This document shows, piece after piece, positions 8,114 to 16,058 of a DNA stretch of 64,000 bases. Both the position numbers and the translations under genes were made by a program. The DNA lies in contig CALODL010000012.1 of the NCBI GenBank assembly GCA_942492115.1, forward strand, positions 124,001 through 188,000. Reading direction: 5' to 3'. Within the stretch, counting starts at the first letter, position 1, and every line of letters starts with the position of its first letter. This DNA is from CALODL01 sp942492115 (GTDB lineage: Bacteria; Planctomycetota; Phycisphaerae; UBA1845; CAIVHJ01). The notes beneath the pieces are model-generated. The model was not told the DNA's origin. It ran no database searches and was given only the letters and a program-made list of their open reading frames with translations.

Positions 8114-8740
8114 TTAGGCTCGAGGGTATCCAATCTGGGCGAGTTCGGCTGCCATTTCATGGATATCTACGTCTCCGCTCAACGCATGCACCATTTCGGA
8201 AGTAAGCGGCTTGAGGGCATAAACGTCGTCGATGATGTTTCGGGGGACGCTCACCTCAAAATACTCTTCAGCAAAACTGTGATAGGCTGCAGGGTCACCT
8301 CCTAACACCTGAAGCAGTTCTCGTGCTCCCGTAGTCAGCTCAGGCGAGTAGCCTGCCTTGACCACGGCATCAGTCCACTTGCCACTCGCTGGGTCGTACC
8401 AATAACAGAAGCTCGTGCCATCCCACCTGAAAGCGGGCTCGTTATTGAACTCGCTAAGTTCCCCGGGCAGAATCTTCCTGACATCGTCCGCCAAGTTCTC
8501 GACTTGGGCTGCAGTGGACTCATGGCCCAGACCCTTGAGGCCGCACCAGTTGTTCTTCAGGAATAGAACGAACCACTCGTCACCCGAGCCGTTCCGCATG
8601 CTGGCCATTTCTTCGTCTTCCGACCATCGAGAATCATAGCTGTAGTATCGGTATTCCCAGTCGGGCGACAGAATCAGGTCGAGCGTGGCAATCGCTCTTG
8701 CAGTTCGCTGGATTCCTTCTGGCCTTCCAGGAAGCTCCAT
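8114..8740 (-). CDS. Uncharacterised, possibly immunity-like, protein
   Basis: This 208-residue soluble protein begins MELPGRPEGIQRTARAIATL. AGGAGG sits five bases before the ATG at 8740, which fixes the start. It is acidic and rich in Trp, Tyr and Phe: WEYRYYSYDSRW, MASMRNGSGDEWFVLF, FAEEYFEVSVP. That composition, a single compact domain and the lack of a signal peptide recall the small immunity proteins of polymorphic toxin systems, but I cannot name a family. It is the last gene of the zinc-ribbon operon (11202 to 8114), 30 bases after the preceding stop. Confidence 0.72.
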   Translation of the reverse strand: MELPGRPEGIQRTARAIATLDLILSPDWEYRYYSYDSRWSEDEEMASMRNGSGDEWFVLFLKNNWCGLKGLGHESTAAQVENLADDVRKILPGELSEFNNEPAFRWDGTSFCYWYDPASGKWTDAVVKAGYSPELTTGARELLQVLGGDPAAYHSFAEEYFEVSVPRNIIDDVYALKPLTSEMVHALSGDVDIHEMAAELAQIGYPRA

Positions 8741-8770
8741 TTTTCCTCCTCTCGCTCCCACCGGGACGCC

Positions 8771-9331
8771 TTACAGGGCTCGGCCATCTTCTGCTCCTGT
8801 CTGACCCTCCCGAGGTGCTTTCTGGCCGCACTCGGGACACGCACCGTCAGATCCACGTAGGTCGTAGCCACACGACTTGCACAGCCCAACTCCACGATAT
8901 CGAAACGTCGAACGCCACATCCAGGCAGACGATGCAGCAAAGATCAGCGTCGGAACCCATAGTCGTGCCGCCACAGTCCAACTTGATGGGCCGTACCACA
9001 ACTTTGCAAAACCCGGGAGTGCAAGATTCGGTTTGACTGGCCCCATCACACTGGGAGGTATCGAGAGAGCCATGTTTGAAGTCGCCGACTGGTCCACGAA
9101 GACGAACGACCATCCCAAAGCCGTGTCCCGTGAGTGTGCTTGGGGCGACGGGGACGGTTCGGGCTGTATCGGTGTTGGCCTGGACCAGTGAATCCACCGA
9201 ATCTCACCGTTATCAATCGAAACCTGATTCTGAGAAAACGTAAGAGCCGATTGCCAGTGGCTTGCTATCCATGCTACGAGGCTGACCACGAACCCCACGG
9301 CCGATAGGATGAGCAGGGTCTTGCGGATCAC
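8771..9331 (-). CDS. Membrane protein with C-terminal CGYDLRG zinc ribbon
   Basis: A GTG start (9331) overlaps the TGA of the preceding gene as GTGA. The 186-residue product has a hydrophobic N-terminus (LLILSAVGFVVSLVAWIA), a roughly 90-residue extracytoplasmic segment and a second membrane span (WVPTLIFAASSAWMW). A cytoplasmic zinc ribbon follows, CKSCGYDLRG then CPECG (two C-x2-C knuckles about 10 residues apart), and a charged tail. This zinc-ribbon type is widespread in planctomycetes; its function is not known. The first 35 bases match the start of the gene at 10376, pointing to tandem duplication. Confidence 0.82.
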   Translation of the reverse strand: MIRKTLLILSAVGFVVSLVAWIASHWQSALTFSQNQVSIDNGEIRWIHWSRPTPIQPEPSPSPQAHSRDTALGWSFVFVDQSATSNMALSIPPSVMGPVKPNLALPGFAKLWYGPSSWTVAARLWVPTLIFAASSAWMWRSTFRYRGVGLCKSCGYDLRGSDGACPECGQKAPREGQTGAEDGRAL

Positions 9332-9966
9332 TTAGCCGTCTCCATGGCCAGTCCGCATTCGGGGCAGGCGTTTGGGGATCCTCGAAGGTCATAGCCACAT
9401 GCAGAACACTGACCACCTCGCATCCGATGCAGGTCACGATTCTTCAAGTACTCGTATCCGAAGTAGACCACGCCGTTCACAATCATGAACCAAAAGAACA
9501 CATTCATGGCTGCCCTGAACCAAAGTATGTCTGTGATCTCGCCGTTGATGGTACGGATGTAGCCCAGCGGCCAGCCGAGGGTGGTGATGAGCCGTGTGGG
9601 GCCACCCAAATCGATTCCAGGGACGGTCGCCGTTGGCCATGGACTTAACAACGACACGGTGGTCATCGCAATTGCAAGCAGCAGTGTCTTGATTGAACCT
9701 GGCCTTGAGAACAAAGCTCGCGACGCTCCCGGCTTGGCCGTTTCCGCAGCATGACCGCACTCGGGGCACCGGTCGATCGACCCGCGAAGGTCATACCCAC
9801 AGCTATCGCACATCCCCGCCCTCCTGTGAGATCTCTTTTGGATCACTACTGCGAAGACCGCAAGGACACTTACAGCAGCGGTGACTGCACCGAGAGGGCC
9901 GATCACGGCGATGACTAATACACCGGTTACGGCGGCTATGACCACAATGAACACTTGGAAGGTCAT
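9328..9966 (-). CDS. Membrane protein with two CGYDLRG zinc ribbons
   Basis: The protein has 212 residues. Two membrane spans (VFIVVIAAVTGVLVIAVIG and the following Ala/Val-rich segment) lead to a first zinc ribbon, CDSCGYDLRG...CPECG. A second membrane region and loop end in a span (NVFFWFMIVNGVVYFGYEYL) before a second ribbon, CSACGYDLRG...CPECG. The gene therefore looks like two family members fused end to end. The ATG at 9966 overlaps the preceding stop as ATGA; an ATG at 9987 in frame is possible but lies inside the upstream ribbon sequence. Confidence 0.82.
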   Translation of the reverse strand: MTFQVFIVVIAAVTGVLVIAVIGPLGAVTAAVSVLAVFAVVIQKRSHRRAGMCDSCGYDLRGSIDRCPECGHAAETAKPGASRALFSRPGSIKTLLLAIAMTTVSLLSPWPTATVPGIDLGGPTRLITTLGWPLGYIRTINGEITDILWFRAAMNVFFWFMIVNGVVYFGYEYLKNRDLHRMRGGQCSACGYDLRGSPNACPECGLAMETAK

Positions 9967-10376
9967 TCGAGGCCACACTCCGGACAAGCCCCCTCTGTCC
10001 CCCTCAGATCATACGCACAGCCCACGCACAGCCCATGCTTGGAACGCGATCGACGCCGACGCGAGGACACGAAACTGATAGCGGGCAGGATGGCGAAGGC
10101 GAGTGCGGGGATCCAGAGGGGGATGGCTAACCGCCAAGCCCGTGTCGGGTAACCATACCATATCGGCCACCACGAGTTCGGTTGGGTCTCACGCCACCAT
10201 ACCCAATCTGGGCTGAGGTCCTGCGATGGGTTCATGATGTCAAGCGCTCCACGATCACCCGAGAGCTCCCAGTGTCCATTTGTGATCAACACTGAGTAGA
10301 ACGACGTCACCCCCCACAGCCCCACGCTCAGGACCAGCCCCACGATTGACAGGATGAGCAGGCTCTTGCGGATCAC
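9963..10376 (-). CDS. Membrane protein with C-terminal zinc ribbon
   Basis: The GTG at 10376 overlaps the preceding TGA (GTGA), so the product starts MIRKSLLILSIVGLVLSVG and has 137 residues. It has an N-terminal span, a Trp-rich outer segment (PDWVWWRE, NSWWPIWYGYP), a second span (AIPLWIPALAFAILPAISFV), an Arg/Lys stretch and the ribbon CVGCAYDLRG...CPECG. Layout and start match the gene at 8771-9331. An ATG at 10403 would add nine residues but falls inside the upstream gene. Function unknown; topology suggests a sensor or adaptor with a cytosolic metal-binding tip. Confidence 0.82.
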   Translation of the reverse strand: MIRKSLLILSIVGLVLSVGLWGVTSFYSVLITNGHWELSGDRGALDIMNPSQDLSPDWVWWRETQPNSWWPIWYGYPTRAWRLAIPLWIPALAFAILPAISFVSSRRRRSRSKHGLCVGCAYDLRGTEGACPECGLE

Positions 10377-10813
10377 TTGGCAGGCTCCATGGTGTGTCCG
10401 CATTCGGGGCAGGTGTCGGATGATCCGCGAAGATCATACTTGCACACCACACAGTGTCCGGCATGGCGGCGTTTCCGTTTTTCCCGGAGCGAGACGAACG
10501 AACACGCCGCTAATATTGCCGAAACTAGAAAGATGAAATGCCAAGGAACTCCAACGCCTGACACAGATCCCGACCACCACGGAATGGGAATCGCCGGAAG
10601 ACGTGCAAGTGCTTTGTACTCATACTCAGGCCATCCGGGCTTATCGGCGTACACCCAGATTGAATGCTTGAAATTCGCCACGATGAGACTACCTACCCGC
10701 CTGGAGTAGGGATTCCCGGGTGTTCCGATGCGAATGACCTGGAATGCCATTAGGACACTGCCTGTACAACAGATCAATGAACACACCAGCACTGCACGAG
10801 GACGACGGATCAC
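10373..10813 (-). CDS. Membrane protein with C-terminal zinc ribbon
   Basis: This 146-residue protein starts at a GTG (10813) overlapping the TGA of the gene before it. It has an N-terminal span (AVLVCSLICCTGSVLMAF), an outer segment of about 60 residues, a second span (FIFLVSAILAACSFVSL), a basic stretch (REKRKRRHAG) and the ribbon CVVCKYDLRG...CPECG. The ending PAK-TGA, overlapping GTGATCCGCAAG of the next gene, is nearly the same as the next junction, a sign of tandem duplication within the operon. Confidence 0.82.
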   Translation of the reverse strand: MIRRPRAVLVCSLICCTGSVLMAFQVIRIGTPGNPYSRRVGSLIVANFKHSIWVYADKPGWPEYEYKALARLPAIPIPWWSGSVSGVGVPWHFIFLVSAILAACSFVSLREKRKRRHAGHCVVCKYDLRGSSDTCPECGHTMEPAK

Positions 10814-11202
10814 TTGGATTCCTCAGCATGGCCGCATTCGGGGCAGGATCCTGTTGATGCTCGCAAGCCGTAGCCACACTCCACGCACAGACCCCTGTCT
10901 AGTCGATCCAGGGCACGCTTCCAAGGCATAAACGCATACGTGATCTCGCCGACCAACCTGCCAACGAACGCTGCCATGAAGGCGGTCATGAATGCGAGAG
11001 GCAAGTACGCCAGGACAGCCGTGCCGACAAGGCCATCATCTACTCGACGCCAATATTCGTACGCGATCCAGGCGAGCGGGCAGATCAGCAGACCCAGAAT
11101 CATCAAGGCTATCAATCTTCTACGGTCTTGCTTGTCCAGAGCAGATATGAGCCCACAGAGCCTGGCACATGCGATCATGATCCAGGTATGAGGTTCAATC
11201 AT
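10810..11202 (-). CDS. Membrane protein with C-terminal zinc ribbon; first gene of the operon
   Basis: The ATG at 11202 has GGGAG six bases upstream. The 130-residue protein has two spans (LIALMILGLLICPLAWIAY and AYLPLAFMTAFMAAFVGRLV) and ends with CVECGYGLRASTGSCPECG, where the usual DLRG is changed to GLRA. It begins a run of six minus-strand genes down to 8114; the first five are linked by four-base stop-start overlaps and so must be translated together. The divergent gene at 11329 leaves about 126 bases for promoters. Confidence 0.8.
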   Translation of the reverse strand: MIEPHTWIMIACARLCGLISALDKQDRRRLIALMILGLLICPLAWIAYEYWRRVDDGLVGTAVLAYLPLAFMTAFMAAFVGRLVGEITYAFMPWKRALDRLDRGLCVECGYGLRASTGSCPECGHAEESK

Positions 11203-11328
11203 GAGCGGCTCCCGGCTTCGAGCGGACGACCTGCTGATTATACCCGCTCCTCGGCCTGAGCGATTCGGCGGGCAGGGACATGAGGGACGATCGGGACGGT
11301 GTTCGGGGGTATACTTGGGCGACAGACG

Positions 11329-11988
11329 ATGTTTGAAACGATCAACTACATCGAGGCCGCACTCTGGGCTGTCATCGGCCTGTGCTTCCTGGTAGTCGCC
11401 TCTCGTCGCTCCGAGAATCGCTCACGCTGTGTGCTTCTGGGAATCGTGTTCATTGCGTTCGGCGGTTCTGATGTCGTCGAAGTCCAGACTGGAGCATGGT
11501 GGCGGCCGTGGTGGTTGCTGGCCTGGAAAGCCTCGTGCCTTGCCGTCATGGTGGAGGCGGCGGTGCATTACGTTCGGACTCGTAGCAGCGACGACAAGGT
11601 GATCATGAAGATCTCTGATCCGGTGTTCGGCCACATGATTTATCATGAAAGCGGGCTCTGGGCTCAAGTACCAGCGACGTCGGGCGGCGACATCGGTGTT
11701 ACTTGCGATGCTGCAGACGCGGGCCCTTCAAGGAAACAAAGAGCTTTCTTTCAGCGACTGATGTCAGAAATGCCCGAACTGCAACGGCAGGCGAGAGAAT
11801 ACGCACATCAGCATACAGAGGACGAATGCGACATCGCTACTCTTTCGCCTTACTCGCTGGAGATCGGATCGGATCAAGATGTGGATGCTGAGCGGTTCGT
11901 CCTGGAACTGAGTGATGCCGATCAGATCATCATTCATCGCGTATCGTTTGAATCGGGCATACCTACGGCTTACACGTACGACGACTGA
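11329..11988 (+). CDS. Membrane protein with cytosolic domain resembling DUF6985-type immunity proteins
   Basis: This 219-residue protein starts MFETINYIEAALWAVIG. The first 85 residues form about three membrane spans (AVIGLCFLVVA, VLLGIVFIAFGG, WWLLAWKASCLAVMV). The rest is soluble and begins KISDPVFGHMIYHESGLWAQ, a pattern I associate loosely with small immunity-type domains (DPVFG...W). Acidic residues dominate its end. The stop overlaps the next start by one base (TGATG), so it is co-translated with the zinc-ribbon gene at 11988. The domain resemblance is from memory and weak. Confidence 0.68.
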   Translation: MFETINYIEAALWAVIGLCFLVVASRRSENRSRCVLLGIVFIAFGGSDVVEVQTGAWWRPWWLLAWKASCLAVMVEAAVHYVRTRSSDDKVIMKISDPVFGHMIYHESGLWAQVPATSGGDIGVTCDAADAGPSRKQRAFFQRLMSEMPELQRQAREYAHQHTEDECDIATLSPYSLEIGSDQDVDAERFVLELSDADQIIIHRVSFESGIPTAYTYDD

Positions 11989-12308
11989 TGCGAATTGTCC
12001 TTTCTATAATCTACGCGTTCATCGCCACTATAGTCGCGGCTGTGGTCGCAAGTATGTTGCTCGGGTTCGTCATCCCTGAGACCACAGATCCGTATCCGCC
12101 GAGCAATGGCCATCCTTGGATCGGGTTCGTGGTCTGGGGCGTCGCGATTGCTTTGGGCCTCCTCGTTTTCAGAAGGCAGATTCAGTCAGATGTTGAGATT
12201 CGATGCGAAGGGTGTGCGTACAGACTGCGTGAGAATTTGACGGGCACCTGTCCTGAATGCGGCACAGACCTGAGCAAAGAGAATGTAGCCAAGCTGAGCC
12301 GGGTTTAG
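11988..12308 (+). CDS. Small membrane protein with zinc ribbon
   Basis: This 106-residue protein has two hydrophobic spans (IIYAFIATIVAAVVASMLLG and WIGFVVWGVAIALGLLVF) and a C-terminal ribbon CEGCAYRLRENLTGTCPECG, in which two extra residues separate the knuckles. Its ATG shares one base with the stop of the gene before it. After the stop, a GACCCTG-type repeat occupies the short gap to the next zinc-ribbon gene. Confidence 0.78.
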   Translation: MRIVLSIIYAFIATIVAAVVASMLLGFVIPETTDPYPPSNGHPWIGFVVWGVAIALGLLVFRRQIQSDVEIRCEGCAYRLRENLTGTCPECGTDLSKENVAKLSRV

Positions 12309-12327
12309 GCCCCCTCAAAATGTCGCA

Positions 12328-12362
12328 CAGGGTCATCAGGGTCGATAGGGTCGTTACTCAGG
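12328..12362. repeat. GACCCTG-type dispersed repeat (three units)
   Basis: Three spaced AGGGTC units (CAGGGTC, CAGGGTC, TAGGGTC) separated by AT and GAT, followed by GTTACTCAGGAAG. The sequence fills most of the gap between two zinc-ribbon genes. Related units occur at 13261, 13729, 14438, 21479, 22021 and 24434. Confidence 0.65.
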
Positions 12363-12387
12363 AAGGTACAAGCAGGAAAGCACGAAT

Positions 12388-13206
12388 GTGATTGAGCCGA
12401 TGTTCTGCAGGAAATGCCGGTACAACTTGAAAGGCAGCGACAGCAGGCGGTGTCCGGAGTGCAGCCTGGAGTTCGATCCGAACGATCCACAGTCCTACGC
12501 GACCAGCGACACAGTCGATCACCTTGAGACCTTCCTGTCCCTCGCCTTCAGACCCGTGGTGGCGATTCTGATATCGATGGCCTTCATGTGGATCGTTACT
12601 CACCTGTGGTTGGGCCGATCTCATGACGGCATAAGGATCCATCCAAACCGCGGCAGGATTATGATGAACCTCAAGGCGGGATTGATGTGCTGGGAAATAC
12701 AAAGGACTAGCAGTCCCGACAGGCTGGATTTCGATGCCCGATCGCAGCACGATTGTTCACTGGCCCATCGGTCTTTGAGTCGTGCAGCAACCGAGAGATG
12801 GGTGACTTGGCGTTTCTGGGGCAATCCGTATCTGTGGGCCACATGCCTGGCATACCTGCTCGTGATGAGGCGGGTGCTGTGGCGGCGTTTTCGAAGGGGG
12901 ACGCTGGTTCTCTCCGGCATTCTGGTCTTCTCGCTATTGATGGGCATGCTGCAGCCGCGGTTCGTGGTTGACTCGTGGATCCGCCCGGACAATTACCTCG
13001 ATGAGTTCGTCTTCATCAGCGGTCTGGATTGGAACAAGGTTACCGATCAGACTGTGATTGCGTACGAGAAACGGGCGTGGCATCATGGCGACCACCTTGT
13101 CGGTTTTGCGGATGGCAGTGTTGATTGGATGGCTCGGCTCGACCTCGAGAAGGACCTGGTCGAGCGTGGACTTGCCTTGGATCAGATCAGGCCCGCTAGC
13201 CCATGA
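12388..13206 (+). CDS. Membrane protein with N-terminal zinc ribbon
   Basis: The GTG at 12388 has AGGAAAG eight bases before it. The 272-residue product puts the ribbon first (CRKCRYNLKG...CPECSLEFDPNDP), then a span (VVAILISMAFMWIVTHLWL), an outer segment of about 90 residues, two further spans (LWATCLAYLLVMRRVLW and LVLSGILVFSLLMGM) and a C-terminal domain ending HLVGFADGSVDWM. The closing motif recalls the FADGSV ending of planctomycete type-IV-pilin-like DUF1559 proteins, a weak resemblance. The inverted order sets it apart from the operon-type members at 8771-11202. Confidence 0.78.
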   Translation: MIEPMFCRKCRYNLKGSDSRRCPECSLEFDPNDPQSYATSDTVDHLETFLSLAFRPVVAILISMAFMWIVTHLWLGRSHDGIRIHPNRGRIMMNLKAGLMCWEIQRTSSPDRLDFDARSQHDCSLAHRSLSRAATERWVTWRFWGNPYLWATCLAYLLVMRRVLWRRFRRGTLVLSGILVFSLLMGMLQPRFVVDSWIRPDNYLDEFVFISGLDWNKVTDQTVIAYEKRAWHHGDHLVGFADGSVDWMARLDLEKDLVERGLALDQIRPASP

Positions 13207-13260
13207 TCCGTGACGGCAGGCATTGCTCTTCCCTTATACTTCCCCAGATAACGTCCCCAA

Positions 13261-13308
13261 CGACCCTATCGTCCCTGAAGAATTTCACGCACACGGGAGG
13301 TTCAACAG
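13261..13308. repeat. GACCCTG-type dispersed repeat, copy paired with 13729
   Basis: CGACCCTATCGTCCCTG followed by GAA, an ACGCACAC block and GGAGG closely matches 13729-13776 in order and spacing. Both copies lie upstream of zinc-ribbon genes. Confidence 0.65.
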
Positions 13309-13438
13309 AACACCACCCTCGATCCCGATGATCCATCAACCTGCTACACTCTGAGCACGGACTCCCTTCCCATCGAGCAGGTCGCCGTCGCCTGCTGCAG
13401 CGTGCTGGTTGAATCCGCCGCGATATGGACCCGCAAGC

Positions 13439-13702
13439 ATGAGAACACGGGACAACGTAATAGGCTTTGTTCTGGTGATCGGTCTCTTCGCGATCGTCCT
13501 CGGGAGCCCTCCACGCTGGGTGATGGTCCTGTACTGCCTGGTGTCGCTGACGTTCGGGATCGTCGGACTTGTTCGCATGGAGCGAGTTGAGCGTCGGCAG
13601 CATCGAGCCGATCTGGGCCTTTGTCCGAATTGTGGATACGACGTGTCGAGTAGTGCAGGGCGTTGTCCGGAATGCGGTCATAAACTGACCTCTAATGACT
13701 AG
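13439..13702 (+). CDS. Small membrane protein with C-terminal zinc ribbon
   Basis: This 87-residue protein from the ATG at 13439 has two hydrophobic stretches (VIGFVLVIGLFAIVLG and WVMVLYCLVSLTFGIVGLV), a basic linker and the ribbon CPNCGYDVSSSAGRCPECG. It is the smallest member of the set and has almost no extracytoplasmic part. A longer reading from 13409 adds ten residues without similarity. Confidence 0.75.
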   Translation: MRTRDNVIGFVLVIGLFAIVLGSPPRWVMVLYCLVSLTFGIVGLVRMERVERRQHRADLGLCPNCGYDVSSSAGRCPECGHKLTSND

Positions 13703-13728
13703 CAGCACGACGAATCCATGTCAGATCG

Positions 13729-13800
13729 CGACCCTATCGTCCCTGCGGAAATCCACGCACACTTTGGAGGGTCGGCAGGGTCAACAGGGTCGGCTCTCGG
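13729..13800. repeat. GACCCTG-type dispersed repeat, longest copy
   Basis: It starts with CGACCCTATCGTCCCTG and ends with the opposite strand of the unit, AGGGTCGGCAGGGTC then AACAGGGTCGGCTCTCGG. The two ends are inverted relative to each other and could pair, so the copy has the look of a small hairpin element. It ends five bases before the next gene's start. Confidence 0.65.
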
Positions 13801-13804
13801 AAGT

Positions 13805-14407
13805 ATGATCAGGCAAACCCGTATGTCCGCTTCCCACGACAAGTCCAGGTCTCAGCAAGCTCACAAGAAGGAGCTGTGGTCGCTCTGGCGGGTGGTCCTG
13901 CTGGGCTGCGTGCTGGGCCTTCTGACTGCAGGAGCTGTCGCCATTTTCAGCCTCATCATTGTGTCAATCGATTCATGGCTGTGGTGGGCAAGTCGAATCA
14001 TCTTGTTTGCTGGCGTTGTAAGCTTGCCGATCACTACGCAGTTCGTCTTTCACCGTCGCTTGAGTCGGGCTCGGCATGCGGGCCTTTTAGGTTGGTCGTA
14101 CGGTTTCTCGATTGGCCCCTTCCTGGTGATCGCCCACGAATTGGGCTGGTTCCACGTCCCGATCATCAACAATCCAATGCAGGTGCTTCTGGTGAGCCTG
14201 GCCTACGGCGTATTTGGAACGGTCTTCATGCTCGTGTTCTGGGCGGTGTCACGAAAGGCACGTGGCAAGCTGCGGGTGATCGACGGGACCGCATGCCCGA
14301 ACTGCCAGTACGAGTTGAAGGGCTGCGACAGTGCGATCTGTCCGGAGTGTGGCGAGCCGTTCGATGCCGATGAATTGGAGTTCAAAGCAGGAGACAGCCT
14401 GGCGTGA
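13805..14407 (+). CDS. Membrane protein with C-terminal zinc ribbon
   Basis: About 200 residues. Four spans are visible (VVLLGCVLGLLTAGAVAIF, LWWASRIILFAGVVSLPIT, SIGPFLVIAHELG, QVLLVSLAYGVFGTVFMLVF). A basic linker and the ribbon CPNCQYELKGCDSAICPECG follow, with a short acidic end. The start is unclear: ATGs at 13805 and 13823 are both in frame. An earlier ATG (13718) would translate the upstream dispersed repeat and is unlikely. Confidence 0.75.
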   Translation: MIRQTRMSASHDKSRSQQAHKKELWSLWRVVLLGCVLGLLTAGAVAIFSLIIVSIDSWLWWASRIILFAGVVSLPITTQFVFHRRLSRARHAGLLGWSYGFSIGPFLVIAHELGWFHVPIINNPMQVLLVSLAYGVFGTVFMLVFWAVSRKARGKLRVIDGTACPNCQYELKGCDSAICPECGEPFDADELEFKAGDSLA

Positions 14408-14437
14408 GTTCCGTGTCCAGCACTTGGTTCTCTGAGA

Positions 14438-14466
14438 GCCGACCCTGTCGTCCCTGTTGACCCTGC
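14438..14466. repeat. GACCCTG-type dispersed repeat
   Basis: GCCGACCCTGTCGTCCCTG and TTGACCCTGC follow a TCTGAGA run, 30 bases after a zinc-ribbon gene. It mirrors the end of the copy at 13729 in reverse complement, so the two could bracket the gene between them. Confidence 0.65.
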
Positions 14467-14604
14467 AATGGAGCGGCATCAATAGGCAGAAGGTCGCCAC
14501 TCGCCAGTCAGGAGCTTGAACAAGGTTCCACAGCGACGACGATGAGCACCAAGGACGGGCACGCTGTGGTCAGCGGCAGTTACACCTTACTGCTCCGTGA
14601 TCAT

Positions 14605-14793
14605 CTATTCATCCGCGTATGGGATATGCCCAGCCTGTGGCCATGTACCATTAGCCGTTCGCTGTTCCTGGTACACATTCAGAACTAACTTAAGCTCGTT
14701 CCAATGCGTCTCGCACGCTTTGATTTCGATTCGTGAACCATTCCAATTGTACGGCCATTTTGTCGTGGCCTGATCGCATTGTATACAACCCAT
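14605..14793 (-). CDS. Small cysteine-containing protein, unknown
   Basis: A 62-residue frame begins MGCIQCDQATTKWPYNW and later has CETHWNELK. One C-x2-C and one C-x2-H could together hold a zinc ion. It is surrounded by non-coding DNA (14467-14604 and 14794-14865). No clear ribosome site precedes the ATG. I do not recognise a family and regard it as possible. Confidence 0.4.
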   Translation of the reverse strand: MGCIQCDQATTKWPYNWNGSRIEIKACETHWNELKLVLNVYQEQRTANGTWPQAGHIPYADE

Positions 14794-14865
14794 CGTTTGT
14801 CATGTCCTCAGTTGGAAGGCAATTCAATGAAACGCTTCGCTTCCAGAGCAAGTGTAGCCAGAGAT

Positions 14866-16032
14866 TCAAGTTAGTGCCTTGGCAACGACCTCAATAGACT
14901 TCAGGAGAGCTGCAACTGTCGGGGCGACTTCTTGAATATGATTCCATAGCCTATTCATACGCCCTGGCCGCGGAGCTTCCTTTTGGAGTTCATCCGCCAG
15001 CTTTGCGAGATCGTCCTCCGCATCGGCCTTGTCTTCAGCAGGCAGCGAGAGAGACTCTAGACAATTTGTCGCCTGCACCAATACTTCCCTCGTGCGGTCG
15101 TCCAAGTCAGCCTCAACCAACGCCACCTTTGCGATGCCAATGTCACCAGTCTGTACTTGAGCAGATGGCCCGATCGCAGAACCTGTTACATCGCCGTGAA
15201 TCTCAGTCCTCTGATCCATGGTTATGTGCACTTCCGAACAGGCATCGATCGGAGTGGATGGAGCTTCCGCTTCGCAGAAGCCTTGCTTAACGCCGAATGC
15301 CACGATGTCTTGCAGATGGCTTGAGATCCTCGCATCGGCATCCTCATCAATGCCCGAAAGATTTACTTCCGGTGCAAGGGCAAATCTATTGACAGTCGAG
15401 ACACCCCCAAAGACGCGTTCGCAAAAAAGGTCTTCTATTACAGTGTGAACAAGACTTGGAACACATCCATACCTCAAGTAACCGGAATCTAGAAACTCAT
15501 CTTGCGTCCAGCTGTGCATCGCCCCTCTGCGGCGGTACATGTCGAAAGCGAACTTGACCATATCATCGCGTACGAACTGCCGAATAGTGTTCTCATTGAT
15601 TCCCAATTGATCGAGGAATTGGTGGAGAGGCAATTGCGGAAGATGCTTTTCCAGTATGATTTCATGCCTGGCTTCTTGGTGCTGGTTTTCAGACTTCAGG
15701 ACGTTTTCGTCAAAAACCCTCCATCCGAGCCAGGCACCTTGCACAAAAACACAAAACGCACGGGCGACGTACACCCCAATCTCGTCAGCCGTAGAGCCGC
15801 TTACCAAAGCTGAATCAAATGAAGATCGATGATGAATGTACAGAGTACGTTTCTGAGCCGAGCTGCTGGGCAAGCAAAAATCGGGAAGCCACGAATAGAA
15901 GTAGACCAGGTGATTGTAAGGACTGCGTTCTATGCCATGGGCCCTAATCGATGTTCGGTTCAGGTTGGCGTCGTATACGGCGAACTGGAATGCACTGACT
16001 AATTTTTCCATGGGTGGAGACATCGAACGCAT
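14866..16032 (-). CDS. Uncharacterised protein with a C-terminal module seen in conflict-system proteins
   Basis: This 388-residue protein has no signal peptide. The first 250 residues contain aromatic-rich segments (NHLVYFYSWLPDF, TADEIGVYVARAFCVFVQGA) that I cannot assign. From about 280 the sequence changes: ITMDQRTEIHGDVTGSAIGP, SAQVQTGDI, a helical acidic stretch, then MNRLWNHIQEVAPTVAALLK. A short GDVTGS-type beta unit followed by two helices is familiar from the ends of STAND-type and other putative defence proteins, but the match is by eye only. It is preceded by the gene at 16059 with a 26-base gap, so the two form an operon. An in-frame ATG at 16011 is an alternative start. Confidence 0.65.
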   Translation of the reverse strand: MRSMSPPMEKLVSAFQFAVYDANLNRTSIRAHGIERSPYNHLVYFYSWLPDFCLPSSSAQKRTLYIHHRSSFDSALVSGSTADEIGVYVARAFCVFVQGAWLGWRVFDENVLKSENQHQEARHEIILEKHLPQLPLHQFLDQLGINENTIRQFVRDDMVKFAFDMYRRRGAMHSWTQDEFLDSGYLRYGCVPSLVHTVIEDLFCERVFGGVSTVNRFALAPEVNLSGIDEDADARISSHLQDIVAFGVKQGFCEAEAPSTPIDACSEVHITMDQRTEIHGDVTGSAIGPSAQVQTGDIGIAKVALVEADLDDRTREVLVQATNCLESLSLPAEDKADAEDDLAKLADELQKEAPRPGRMNRLWNHIQEVAPTVAALLKSIEVVAKALT

Positions 16033-16058
16033 AGAAGTGTGGGAATCGATAATAGCTC

